IMG/VR virus record: IMGVR_UViG_3300027899_000067
Span: 1-25,022 of that record
Source of the DNA: a virus
Length of the DNA stretch: 25,022 nt
Strand: one strand, 5' to 3'
Shown: one piece after another, positions 8,106 to 15,121 of the stretch
How positions within the stretch are numbered: position 1 is the first letter of the stretch
Layout: the number at the start of each line of letters is the position of its first letter
Translations under genes and position numbers: made by a program
The notes under the pieces: model-generated
Told to the model about the DNA's origin: nothing
Seen by the model: the letters and a program-made list of their open reading frames with translations, nothing else
Databases searched by the model: none

Positions 8106-8134
8106 TGTACATATAATAAACAATATGTTATAAT
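8106..8134 (+). promoter_or_regulatory. TGTACA-17-TATAAT promoter for 47/46
   Basis: TGTACA (8106-8111) and TATAAT (8129-8134), spacer 17 bp, 24 bp before the gene 47 start. It follows the gene 55 stop closely and should drive 47, the microprotein and 46 as one unit. Confidence 0.8.
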
Positions 8135-8157
8135 TATGAATTAAGTGAGGAGTTTAA

Positions 8158-9204
8158 ATGAAAATAGCAATTCTAGGAGATACCCATTTTGGTTGCCGAA
8201 ATGATTTACGTATATTCCATGACTACTTCAGAAAGTTCTATAGTACTTACTTCTTCCCCATGCTTAAAGAGCAGGGAATTACTGAAGTGTATCAGCTCGG
8301 TGACTTATTCGATCGACGCAAGTACATCAATTTCTACTCTCTCGATGAGTGCAAACGATATTTCTTCGATGAGTTAGATGCTAATGGCATTAAGTTACAT
8401 ACTCTTGTAGGTAACCATGATATCTATTGGCGTGAATCGTTATCAGTTAACACACAATCCTTGGTGCTTGGTGAATACTCCAATGTGGCAATTCATGCAT
8501 CCCCTTCTACTGTTCATATAGATAATACATCAATAGATATTATCCCATGGATCTGTCCTGAGAATGAGAAGGATGTTGTAGAGTTTATCAATGCTTCTAA
8601 ATCAGATATCTGTATGGGCCATTTTGAGATTGCTGGTTTCTCCATGTATCGTGGTATGGAATGCCATGATGGACTAAACAAAGATATGTTTAATAAGTAT
8701 GAGCAAGTTTGGTCTGGCCATTATCATACACGCTCTAAACAAGAAAACATTACCTATGTGGGTACACCATACGAGATGACATGGCAGGATTATGCAGATC
8801 CTAAAGGCTTCCATATATTCGATACTGAATCCCGTGAGTTAACATTCCATGAAAGTCCATTCAATATATTCTATCGAATTGAATACGATGACACTAAAGA
8901 GTTACCTAGTTTAGATATAGATTTAAAGGATGCATTTGTTAAATTGATTGTGGTCAATAAAACAGACTTCTATAAGTTTGATATGTTTCTAAACAAGTTA
9001 TATTCTAAAGGATGTTACGAGATTAAGATCATTGAGGACATGGCAGAATTCAGGGATGGTACTGTAGATGAAGAAATCAATCTTGAGGATACTGTATCAG
9101 TTCTATCAAATTATGTAGATTCAATTGAAACTGATCTTGATAAAGAAAAGATTAAAACATATTTAAGAACACTTTACACTGAAGCCGTTAACCAGGAGGT
9201 ATGA
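8158..9204 (+). CDS. 47: Recombination nuclease subunit gp47 (Mre11/SbcD-like)
   Basis: At 348 aa it matches T4 gp47 (about 339 aa), the calcineurin-fold nuclease that works with gp46 to resect DNA ends for recombination and host DNA breakdown. Phosphoesterase motifs are all present: GDTH (7-10; Asp8, His10), GDLFDRR (48-54; Asp49), GNHD (85-88; Asn86, His87), GHFE (His155) and SGHYHTR (His188, His190). These bind the two Mn ions. A GTGAGGAG site lies before the ATG. The stop overlaps the next start (ATGA). Gene 46 follows after one tiny reading frame, the order seen in T4-like phages. Confidence 0.96.
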   Translation: MKIAILGDTHFGCRNDLRIFHDYFRKFYSTYFFPMLKEQGITEVYQLGDLFDRRKYINFYSLDECKRYFFDELDANGIKLHTLVGNHDIYWRESLSVNTQSLVLGEYSNVAIHASPSTVHIDNTSIDIIPWICPENEKDVVEFINASKSDICMGHFEIAGFSMYRGMECHDGLNKDMFNKYEQVWSGHYHTRSKQENITYVGTPYEMTWQDYADPKGFHIFDTESRELTFHESPFNIFYRIEYDDTKELPSLDIDLKDAFVKLIVVNKTDFYKFDMFLNKLYSKGCYEIKIIEDMAEFRDGTVDEEINLEDTVSVLSNYVDSIETDLDKEKIKTYLRTLYTEAVNQEV

Positions 9205-9257
9205 TGCAACTTGAATTAGATTTTGGTCAACCAATACAAATGGAGTTATTTTGTTAA
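9204..9257 (+). CDS. 17-aa microprotein with clamp-binding-like motifs
   Basis: This short frame sits between genes 47 and 46 and has one of the strongest ribosome-binding sites in the window (AGGAGG, 9194-9199). ATG codons at 9201 and 9204 are both possible; 9204 has the better spacing. The peptide contains QLELDFG and QMELF, both resembling the Q-L-x-L-F type motif by which proteins dock on bacterial and phage sliding clamps. The polymerase in this window ends LEDFFG, a related motif. It may be a real microprotein, or it may only serve to couple translation of 47 to the TTG start of gene 46 inside its end. No homologue is claimed. Confidence 0.5.
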   Translation: MQLELDFGQPIQMELFC

Positions 9258-10963
9258 TTTTTAGAACGGTAACATGGCGTAATTTCTTATCAACTGGTAA
9301 TGCCACCACCACATTAAACCTTGATTCCAATGATTCTACTCTTATCGTGGGTAAGAATGGTGAAGGCAAGTCCACTATGTTGGATGCATTAACGTTTGCT
9401 TTGTTTGGCAAACCATTTCGTGATGTCAATAAGAATCAACTAATCAATTCTATCAATAAAAAGAATTGTGAAGTCACTGTTGAGTTTGAGTTGAATGCTA
9501 GATCCTATAAGATTATCCGAGGCATCAAACCAAACATCTTTGAGATCTATTGTGATGGCCAACTAATCAACCAAGATGCTGCTCTTAAAGACTATCAAAA
9601 GGTTCTTGAGCAACAGATCCTACGGTTAAACTATAAAACATTCACTCAAGTTATTATCTTGGGTTCGTCCTCGTTTGTTCCATTCATGCAACTTCCTCAA
9701 GGTCAACGTAGAGAAGTTATTGAGGACATTCTTGACATCCGTATTTTCTCGGTAATGAATCAACTTCTTAAAGAGAAAATGGCTAAAACAAAGGAGAGTA
9801 TTAGTGCTATTGAAACTGAGATTCGTATCATCGCTGAACAAGCGAAAAGTCAACAAAGAATCCTTGAAACTATGCAAGGGGCTAAAGACAAAAGCGTTAA
9901 AGCCATTCAAGATAAGATACAAGCAAATAAAACCGAGATACAAAACCGTGTTGCACTTTTGGAAACACTCCATGCTAAGCACAAAAAACTCGCTGCCCAA
10001 TTACCTGATTCAAATAAGCTTAAGAAGGATCATGAGCTTATCCAAAAGAATTGGTCAAAATACGAAGCTTTAACTGATCAATTAGATGATCAAATGGCTT
10101 TCTTTGATGCTGATACGTGTCCTGCATGTCAACAGAATATTGAACATACGCATAAAGATACCATTCTTACTGATATGCTAACCAAAAAAGAAGAGTATTT
10201 GGCTTCTATGGCTACTATTAAAGCAGCTCAAGAGAAGTTAACTAAAACCATGACTGACACTAATGAGTTAGCCCGACAAATTACTGACCTAAGTATTGAA
10301 ACTTCTACAGAAACCAATGCTATCTATATGCTGAATACTACTAATACTGAACTCGAAAAGGAGTTAGCACAAGAGAATGAGTCAGGTGATATTGTAGGCG
10401 AGAAAGAAAAGTTAAAACAGATTGCTTCTAATGCTCTTAATAAGAACCTTAATAAGATTGATCTGGCTAGAAACCAAAAGATAGAGGAAGCATCATCAGC
10501 TTTACTTAAGGATACTGGTATCAAAACCGCTATTATCCGTGAGTACCTTCCTATTATGAATAAGTTGATTAATAAGTACCTAACAGCAATGGACTTCTTT
10601 GTTCACTTTGAATTGGATGAGGGGTTTAATGAGGTAATCAAGTCTCGCCATCGCGATGAATTTACTTATGCATCATTCTCTGAGGGTGAAAAACAAAAGA
10701 TTGATTTAGCTTTGTTGTTTGCATGGCGTCAGATTGCTAAGATGAAAAACTCTGTCAACACTAATCTATTAATCATGGATGAGATCTTTGATTCTAGTTT
10801 GGATACAGCCGGTACTGAGATGCTAATGAATCTATTGTATGAATTGCCACAGGGACATAATGTGTTTGTTATATCCCATAAGGGAGATGTATTGGTAGAT
10901 AAGTTTGAGAATGTAGTTAAATTTGAAAAGAAAAATGAATTCTCAGTAATCACTAAGAACTAG
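9251..10963 (+). CDS. 46: Recombination nuclease subunit gp46 (Rad50/SbcC-like ATPase)
   Basis: This 570-aa SMC-type ATPase is the T4 gp46 homologue (560 aa) and the partner of gp47. Walker A is GKNGEGKST (34-42), the ABC signature is FSEGEKQKIDLALLF (476-490) and Walker B is LLIMDEIFDSS (506-516). Between them are two coiled-coil arms joined by a zinc hook, CPAC (290-293), which links two gp46 molecules. The KPFRDVNKNQLINS block is typical of gp46. No ATG is available near the conserved N-terminus (IFRTVTWRNFLSTG), so the start is probably TTG at 9251, with GGAG at 9242-9245 inside the preceding microprotein frame. This arrangement implies coupled translation. The gene ends directly at a TGTACA promoter. 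Confidence 0.95.
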   Translation: MLIFRTVTWRNFLSTGNATTTLNLDSNDSTLIVGKNGEGKSTMLDALTFALFGKPFRDVNKNQLINSINKKNCEVTVEFELNARSYKIIRGIKPNIFEIYCDGQLINQDAALKDYQKVLEQQILRLNYKTFTQVIILGSSSFVPFMQLPQGQRREVIEDILDIRIFSVMNQLLKEKMAKTKESISAIETEIRIIAEQAKSQQRILETMQGAKDKSVKAIQDKIQANKTEIQNRVALLETLHAKHKKLAAQLPDSNKLKKDHELIQKNWSKYEALTDQLDDQMAFFDADTCPACQQNIEHTHKDTILTDMLTKKEEYLASMATIKAAQEKLTKTMTDTNELARQITDLSIETSTETNAIYMLNTTNTELEKELAQENESGDIVGEKEKLKQIASNALNKNLNKIDLARNQKIEEASSALLKDTGIKTAIIREYLPIMNKLINKYLTAMDFFVHFELDEGFNEVIKSRHRDEFTYASFSEGEKQKIDLALLFAWRQIAKMKNSVNTNLLIMDEIFDSSLDTAGTEMLMNLLYELPQGHNVFVISHKGDVLVDKFENVVKFEKKNEFSVITKN

Positions 10964-10992
10964 TGTACATTAATTACAAATGGGTATATAAT
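10964..10992 (+). promoter_or_regulatory. TGTACA-17-TATAAT promoter (long TTAATT form)
   Basis: TGTACATTAATT starts on the base after the gene 46 stop, and TATAAT lies at 10987-10992 with a 17-bp spacer. It serves the small gene at 11020. Confidence 0.82.
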
Positions 10993-11019
10993 GTTTATTC
11001 TTTAGTGAAAAGGATTTAT

Positions 11020-11193
11020 ATGACTATATACTATTTACAACAATCTAAAAACAAAACACGTTATATGATTGACACTAAAATCCATACTGATTTTGAACTA
11101 ATTCAACAAACTGAAGCCAAAAACTGGATACAAGCTAAACTCAACTTTGGTTATCCTTTAACATCAGAACAAGAATATTTACTAGAAAACTAA
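11020..11193 (+). CDS. Small hypothetical protein (57 aa)
   Basis: A 57-aa protein with no recognised domain, signal or membrane segment. It starts IYYLQQSKNKTRYMID and looks like one compact alpha/beta unit: a short strand pair then a helix around TEAKNWIQAKLNFG. I chose the ATG at 11020 because AAAAGGA stands just before it; a GTG reading from 10963 would run through the promoter and is unlikely. It is a single-gene unit between two TGTACA promoters. Early phage genes of this size often modify host functions, but nothing here shows that directly. Confidence 0.7.
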   Translation: MTIYYLQQSKNKTRYMIDTKIHTDFELIQQTEAKNWIQAKLNFGYPLTSEQEYLLEN

Positions 11194-11202
11194 AAATAAC
11201 AG

Positions 11203-11231
11203 TGTACATTAATTCATAATTAGTGTATAAT
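11203..11231 (+). promoter_or_regulatory. TGTACA-17-TATAAT promoter (long TTAATT form)
   Basis: TGTACATTAATTC at 11203 and TATAAT at 11226-11231, spacer 17 bp. It lies upstream of a GC-rich leader and the helix-turn-helix gene at 11303. Confidence 0.82.
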
Positions 11232-11240
11232 AGTATTTCA

Positions 11241-11306
11241 ATGATTGGTAAAGCCGCCGCACTTTATCTTTCAATCAATCGCGGCATATTATGGAGATGT
11301 ATATGA
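11241..11306 (+). CDS. Possible 21-aa leader peptide
   Basis: A short frame starts 10 bp after the -10 box and ends TGA overlapping the next ATG (ATGA, 11303-11306). It reads through a GC-rich segment (GCCGCCGC at 11253-11260 and GCGGC at 11281-11285) that stands out in this AT-rich genome. No clear ribosome-binding site precedes it, and on leaderless timing the ATG is close to the probable transcription start. It may be a leader peptide, or the segment may act only as structured RNA. Low confidence. Confidence 0.25.
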   Translation: MIGKAAALYLSINRGILWRCI

Positions 11307-11554
11307 GCAAAACAGCAAAATTAGCAGCACACTTAGAAAAAGGTAATTCAGTAACAGCCAAGGAAATCCGTGGTAAATTCGGTTTGGCTAATCCACATGA
11401 AGCAGTACGTCAACTGCGCATGCAAGGTTTCTGTGTATATGCAAACGCAGTAAAATTGCATGACGGTACTCCTTCTACTAAATACCGTATTGGTAAACCA
11501 TCTAAAGCTATGGTAGCAGCAGCTTACGGCCTAACAGGCGGCGATTTGTTCTAA
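11303..11554 (+). CDS. Small helix-turn-helix (winged-helix-like) protein
   Basis: An 83-aa basic protein. Residues about 4-45 (KLAAHLEKGNSVTAKEIRGKFG then NPHEAVRQLRMQG) read as a helix, turn, recognition helix and wing, similar to small homeodomain/winged-helix proteins of marine T4-like phages. It ends with a Gly-rich tail (YGLTGGDLF). I chose ATG 11303, with GGAG at 11294-11297, rather than ATG 11291 or 11297. Its codons are more GC-rich and 'optimal' than those of neighbouring small genes, suggesting high expression. It is followed by a terminator, so it forms a single-gene unit under a TGTACA promoter. A DNA-binding regulator is the natural guess; its target is unknown. Confidence 0.65.
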   Translation: MSKTAKLAAHLEKGNSVTAKEIRGKFGLANPHEAVRQLRMQGFCVYANAVKLHDGTPSTKYRIGKPSKAMVAAAYGLTGGDLF

Positions 11555-11560
11555 TCAAAT

Positions 11561-11583
11561 GGGGGTGCAATGCCCCCGCTTTT
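11561..11583 (+). terminator. Probable Rho-independent terminator
   Basis: GGGGG (11561-11565) pairs with CCCCC (11573-11577) around a TGCAATG loop and is followed by GCTTTT. It comes 7 bp after the helix-turn-helix gene and just before the next gene's ribosome-binding site, so some read-through is likely needed for the downstream gene. Confidence 0.7.
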
Positions 11584-11593
11584 GAGGTATATT

Positions 11594-11974
11594 ATGGTAA
11601 GACTATCAAAACAAGAATTACAAGATTCCCAAGACCCAAATGCTACAGGTGGGCGAAAATTTGATGGTAATAAGTTACAATATGGCTTAGTACCTCCATT
11701 AGCTTTACGTGAGACAGTAAAAGTACTTACGTTTGGTGCAGAAAAATATGAACCAGATAATTGGCGTAGAGTTCCAGATGGCCATCGTCGTTATTTTGAT
11801 GCTGCTCAACGACATATTTGGGCATATAAAGAAGGCGAAATAATTGATCCTGAAAGCGGGGTAAACCATATGGCACATGCTATATGTTGTTTAATGTTTA
11901 TGTTAGACCTTGATGAACAAAAAACAAAAGATCAAGAAATAACTCATGAATTAAAGAAAATATTTGAGAAATAA
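11594..11974 (+). CDS. dATP/dGTP diphosphohydrolase-like protein (DUF5664)
   Basis: This 126-aa protein carries the GGRKFDGNKLQYGLVPPLAL block, the VKVLTFGAEKYEPDNWRRV block and a helix with RYFDAAQRHIWAYKEGE, then NHMAHAICCLMFML. These are hallmarks of the DUF5664 family, a MazG-like all-alpha fold annotated as dATP/dGTP diphosphohydrolase. Such enzymes cleave dNTPs to dNMP and pyrophosphate and could shape the nucleotide pool during infection. Acidic residues suited to metal binding lie around the EKYE and DPESGVNH segments. I chose ATG 11594 (GAGG at 11584-11587); the frame could open at 11570, but that lies inside the terminator. Substrate preference cannot be read from sequence, and no purine-Z genes are seen in this window. 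Confidence 0.75.
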   Translation: MVRLSKQELQDSQDPNATGGRKFDGNKLQYGLVPPLALRETVKVLTFGAEKYEPDNWRRVPDGHRRYFDAAQRHIWAYKEGEIIDPESGVNHMAHAICCLMFMLDLDEQKTKDQEITHELKKIFEK

Positions 11975-11976
11975 AT

Positions 11977-12005
11977 TGTACAAAAATCCAGAAGTAGTAT
12001 ATAAT
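11977..12005 (+). promoter_or_regulatory. TGTACA-17-TATAAT promoter for gene 45
   Basis: TGTACA (11977-11982) and TATAAT (12000-12005), spacer 17 bp, 24 bp before the clamp gene. This copy has the A-rich rather than the TTAATT continuation. Confidence 0.8.
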
Positions 12006-12028
12006 AGAATTTTAAGTGAGGAGTAACT

Positions 12029-12694
12029 ATGCAATTATCTAAAGACACTCTCAATAAGTTGAAAAACTTTGCTGAGATCAATTCAAACCTTCTAATCAAA
12101 CCGGGTAATTCAATTACCACTTTATCTGCTGGTAAAAATGTAATGGCTATTGCTAGTATACCAGAAGATTTCGGTGTGGTAGACTCTGGCTTTGGTATCT
12201 ATGACCTAAATGAATTCCTTGGTATCGTGTCTTTATTTGAGAACCCAGATCTAAGTTTCTCTCAAAAGTATGTAACTATCTCTGAAGGTAAGTCAGCAAT
12301 TAAATACTTTGCGGCGGATCAATCAGTTCTTACAGTACCAACCAAAACTCTTGAAATGCCACCAGCAGATATCGAGTTCAATATGACATCAGCAGTACTA
12401 CAATCTATTCGTAAGGTAGCAGCAGTTCTTAGGACTACAGACGTATCAATCGTTGGTGATGGTACTGAAATTAAGTTCCAAGCTGGTGATAAAAAGAATG
12501 CAACAGCAAATGCTTATAGTTCTGTTATTGGTGAAACTGATAAAGAGTTCTCTGTAAATCTTAAAGTTGATAATCTTAAATTATTACCGGGTGATTATAA
12601 TGTCAAGGTCTCTTCTAAAAAGATCTGTAAGTTTAGTAATGAAAGCTTGACTTATTATGTAGCAGCAGAATCTGACTCTACATTCCCAGTTTAG
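12029..12694 (+). CDS. 45: Sliding clamp (gp45-like)
   Basis: This 221-aa protein matches T4 gp45 (228 aa), the trimeric ring that tethers the polymerase and also activates late transcription. The N-terminal MQLSKDTLNKLKNFAEINSN segment, the early GKNVMAIASIPEDF block and the YDLNEFLGIVSLFE block (about residues 63-76) are typical of the family, as is the C-terminal FSNESLTYYVAAESDS strand pair. A GTGAGGAG site precedes the ATG. The clamp loader gene 44 follows, as in T4. The gap 12695-12758 holds a TATAAATA late box, so genes downstream may be boosted late. Confidence 0.92.
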   Translation: MQLSKDTLNKLKNFAEINSNLLIKPGNSITTLSAGKNVMAIASIPEDFGVVDSGFGIYDLNEFLGIVSLFENPDLSFSQKYVTISEGKSAIKYFAADQSVLTVPTKTLEMPPADIEFNMTSAVLQSIRKVAAVLRTTDVSIVGDGTEIKFQAGDKKNATANAYSSVIGETDKEFSVNLKVDNLKLLPGDYNVKVSSKKICKFSNESLTYYVAAESDSTFPV

Positions 12695-12728
12695 TTTTAT
12701 GCTCCAATGTAAACTAAGAGTTTATATG

Positions 12729-12736
12729 TATAAATA
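12729..12736 (+). promoter_or_regulatory. Candidate late promoter before gene 44
   Basis: Perfect TATAAATA box in the 64-bp gap between genes 45 and 44, 22 bp before the gene 44 start. It fits a gp55-dependent late promoter, but in such AT-rich DNA a chance match is possible. Confidence 0.5.
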
Positions 12737-12758
12737 AATTTAAACTAGGAGTTATATT

Positions 12759-13712
12759 ATGGTAACAAGTGATCCAAAACAATTCTTGTGGGTAGAAAAG
12801 TATCGCCCACAAACTATCGATGAATGTATTCTTCCTGAGTCAATAAAGAAAACCTTTAAGGACTATATTGCTCAGGGAGAACTTCCTACATTCCTTCTAA
12901 CCGGTACCGCTGGTGTAGGTAAAACTACAGTTGCAAAAGCACTATGTAACGAAATCGGTGCTGAATATCTATTCATAAACGGCTCAGATGAGGGTCGTTC
13001 TATCGACATCCTTCGAACTCATATTCGTGGGTTTGCTTCAACTGTGTCTCTTACTGAGTCTAAAAAGATAGTAATCATCGATGAAGCAGATTATATGAAT
13101 GCTCAAACCATTCAACCTGCTTTACGGTCATTCATTGAGGAGTTCTCTTCTAACTGTCGTTTCATCTTTACATGTAACTTCAAGAACCGTATCATCGAAC
13201 CATTACAATCTCGTTGTGCTGTAGTAGACTTTAAGATTGATAGCGCAGAAAAGCAACAGATGGCTGGTCAATTCTTTAAACGTATTACTACCATTCTTAA
13301 AGAAGAACAAGTAACCTTTGATCCTAAGGTAGTCGCCGAGTTAGTAACAAAACATTTCCCAGACTTCCGTAGAGTATTAAATGAGTTACAACGTTACTCA
13401 GTATCTGGTAATATCGATTCAGGTATCCTAGTCAATGTTTCAAAAGAATCATTTAAAGACTTGATTAAGAACCTAAAAGATAAGAACTTTACTGAGGTTC
13501 GTAAATGGGTTGGTAAGAACTCTGATGGTGAACCTTCATTCATATTCCGAGAGTTATATGATACTGCATCTGAGAACCTAGACAAATCCAGTATCCCACC
13601 TCTAGTTCTTATTCTTGCAGACTATCAATACCGTACTGCGTTTGTAATTGATCATGAAATTAATCTTATGGCAGCATTGACTGAGATTATGAAAGAATGT
13701 AAATTCCTATGA
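12759..13712 (+). CDS. 44: Clamp loader large subunit (gp44-like AAA+ ATPase)
   Basis: This 317-aa AAA+ ATPase matches T4 gp44 (319 aa), four copies of which combine with one gp62 to open and load the clamp. Motifs are the WVEKYRPQTIDECI N-terminus (11-24), Walker A GTAGVGKTT (49-57), Walker B VIIDEAD (105-111), sensor 1 FTCN (137-140) and the arginine finger SRC (151-153). Domain III follows with the usual helical pattern. An AGGAG site precedes the start. Its stop overlaps the ATG of the membrane protein gene (ATGA), so the 44-membrane protein-62-regA genes form one coupled operon. Confidence 0.96.
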   Translation: MVTSDPKQFLWVEKYRPQTIDECILPESIKKTFKDYIAQGELPTFLLTGTAGVGKTTVAKALCNEIGAEYLFINGSDEGRSIDILRTHIRGFASTVSLTESKKIVIIDEADYMNAQTIQPALRSFIEEFSSNCRFIFTCNFKNRIIEPLQSRCAVVDFKIDSAEKQQMAGQFFKRITTILKEEQVTFDPKVVAELVTKHFPDFRRVLNELQRYSVSGNIDSGILVNVSKESFKDLIKNLKDKNFTEVRKWVGKNSDGEPSFIFRELYDTASENLDKSSIPPLVLILADYQYRTAFVIDHEINLMAALTEIMKECKFL

Positions 13713-14008
13713 TATGGTACATACTTACATTCGTTGCTGGCTGGTATGTTCGTGAAGCTTTTGCCATGCATAAGATCAGGGTTATCGTTAAGACAATGAA
13801 AGAGTTAGAAGATACTCCCGATATAGATGAACTAAAGGTCAATATTGAAAAGCATAATGACCAATTTTATCTATACAGAGATAGTGATAACCAATTTATT
13901 GCCCAAGGTGCTACAAAGGCAGATGTTATTGCGGTTCTTAAGAAGAGATATCCTGCTCAAACGGTTGTAGTAGATCCCGATAATGTTAAAGAGGTAGATT
14001 TCAAATGA
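13709..14008 (+). CDS. Small membrane-anchored protein between clamp loader genes
   Basis: This 99-aa protein opens with a hydrophobic segment (IWYILTFVAGWYV, residues 2-14) that could be a single membrane anchor, then a basic stretch (HKIRVIVKTMKEL). The soluble part ends in an alpha/beta unit (QFYLYRDSDNQFIAQGATKADVIAVLKKRYP) that looks like a small sensor or binding fold. It overlaps gene 44 upstream (ATGA) and gene 62 downstream (ATGA), so it is tightly coupled to the clamp loader. In T4, genes 44 and 62 are adjacent, so this is an inserted gene. I do not recognise the family. It might anchor replication complexes to the membrane, which is inference from context. Confidence 0.75.
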   Translation: MIWYILTFVAGWYVREAFAMHKIRVIVKTMKELEDTPDIDELKVNIEKHNDQFYLYRDSDNQFIAQGATKADVIAVLKKRYPAQTVVVDPDNVKEVDFK

Positions 14009-14391
14009 GCCCCTTTGATTTTTTAAATGCTATTAATGATACCAAACAGAATATGTTTGATGATCCTCAGGCTGAGAAGGACTATAATGCTTTCTTAATT
14101 AATCGTGGTCTATCTTATTTCCCTGATACGATTATGTATGCAAATGAAATGAATAAGAACAATATGATTGCTAAGAAGATGCAGTTTGATTTTCTTATGA
14201 ATAGTATACCAAAACGTAAGAGATTTAGTAAATGGCACAAGAAAGATGTGTCCACCGATAAGTTATTGCTAATTCAAAACTATTATAAATATAATGAAGC
14301 GAGAGCTCTGGAAATAATGGATCTTTTGACTGATGAAAAAATAATAATAATTGAGAATAAAATGAATAAAGGTGGAAGAAATGACCATTGA
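14005..14391 (+). CDS. 62: Clamp loader small subunit (gp62-like)
   Basis: A 128-aa protein resembling the short gp62 of marine T4-like phages, the single small subunit of the gp44/62 clamp loader. The diagnostic N-terminal block is FDFLNAINDTKQNMFDD, followed by YNAFLINRGLSYFPDTIMYANEMN and the SIPKRKRFSKWHKK block (about residues 67-80). T4 gp62 is longer (187 aa); the short form is normal outside the coliphage group. It has no ATPase motif, as expected. Its start overlaps the membrane protein gene (ATGA) and its end overlaps the RegA gene by 11 bases. Context (44, 62, RegA) confirms the call. Confidence 0.9.
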   Translation: MSPFDFLNAINDTKQNMFDDPQAEKDYNAFLINRGLSYFPDTIMYANEMNKNNMIAKKMQFDFLMNSIPKRKRFSKWHKKDVSTDKLLLIQNYYKYNEARALEIMDLLTDEKIIIIENKMNKGGRNDH

Positions 14392-14806
14392 ACAAATTTA
14401 CTACGACTGGAAGCCAGAGTCCATGTTGGAGATTATACTGCCTGAGCCCGATAACTTTCTAAAAGTTAGGGAGACTTTGACACGTATTGGTATCGCGTCG
14501 CGTAAAGACAATAAACTATATCAGTCTTGCCATATATTACATAAGCAAGGTAGATATTTTATAGTACATTTCAAAGAACTCTTTGCTCTTGATGGTAAAG
14601 AAAGCAACATTACTGCATCAGATATTGAACGTAGAAATGCTATTGCTTTATTACTTCAGGACTGGGATCTATTGAAATTGGTGAACAAGTTAAGTACTGA
14701 TACTGCTTCAATCTTGTCACAAATAAAAGTTGTTTCTTATAAAGAGAAACACGAATGGGAATTAGTACCGAAATATAACATCGGTCAAAAACGTAAGCCG
14801 CAATAA
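14381..14806 (+). CDS. regA: RegA-like translational repressor
   Basis: This 141-aa protein is the RegA homologue (T4 RegA is 122 aa), an RNA-binding protein that blocks translation starts of many early mRNAs, including clamp loader and clamp genes. The family core is visible: LPEPDNFLKVRETLTRIGIASRKD, then LYQSCHILHKQGRYFIVHFKELF, then RRNAIALLLQDWDLL, and a C-terminal HEWELVPKYNIGQ. An N-terminal extension of about 15 residues is present relative to T4. I chose ATG 14381 because AAAGGTGG (14368-14375) stands at good spacing; a GTG at 14372 would add three residues. Genes 45, 44 and 62 just upstream are classic RegA targets. Confidence 0.92.
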   Translation: MTIEQIYYDWKPESMLEIILPEPDNFLKVRETLTRIGIASRKDNKLYQSCHILHKQGRYFIVHFKELFALDGKESNITASDIERRNAIALLLQDWDLLKLVNKLSTDTASILSQIKVVSYKEKHEWELVPKYNIGQKRKPQ

Positions 14807-14831
14807 TTATATAATTTTATAGGAGAGTAAG

Positions 14832-15011
14832 ATGGATATTAATTTAACACTGAAAGTGGAAGAAGTAAACGTAATTTTAGCATCATTAGGTAAACATCCT
14901 TTTGACCAAATCGCAAACTTAGTGCAAAAAATCAAAGCACAAGGTGAACCACAGGTAATTGCACAAACACCAACTGAAGAAGGTACAGCAGATTCAATTG
15001 CCGTTGAATAA
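14832..15011 (+). CDS. Small hypothetical protein (59 aa)
   Basis: A 59-aa protein preceded by a clear AGGAGAG site (14821-14827). It begins with a strand-helix unit (INLTLKVEEVNVILASLGKHPFDQIANLVQKIKAQ) and ends in an acidic, probably unstructured tail. Short proteins of this layout, with EEVNxIL and a KIxxQ helix, occur often in T4-like phages, but I know of no assigned function. It follows regA after 25 bp and may be co-transcribed with it. A TATAAT at 14810-14815 could be a -10 element, but no TGTACA box is spaced correctly. The gap after it (15012-15121) holds no gene I can support. Confidence 0.75.
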   Translation: MDINLTLKVEEVNVILASLGKHPFDQIANLVQKIKAQGEPQVIAQTPTEEGTADSIAVE

Positions 15012-15121
15012 TCCCTGGATTACTACTTTTTAATACTTTTAACTATATGAAAATATAGGCATCTTGTATAAGTAGTTATGTAAGACAAAATTATTAATGT
15101 AATTAACCTAGGAGATTTACC

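Noticed and set aside
14284-14291. TATAAATA box inside gene 62
   Set aside because: It is within a coding region, 90 bp before regA, in very AT-rich codons; a chance match is likely.
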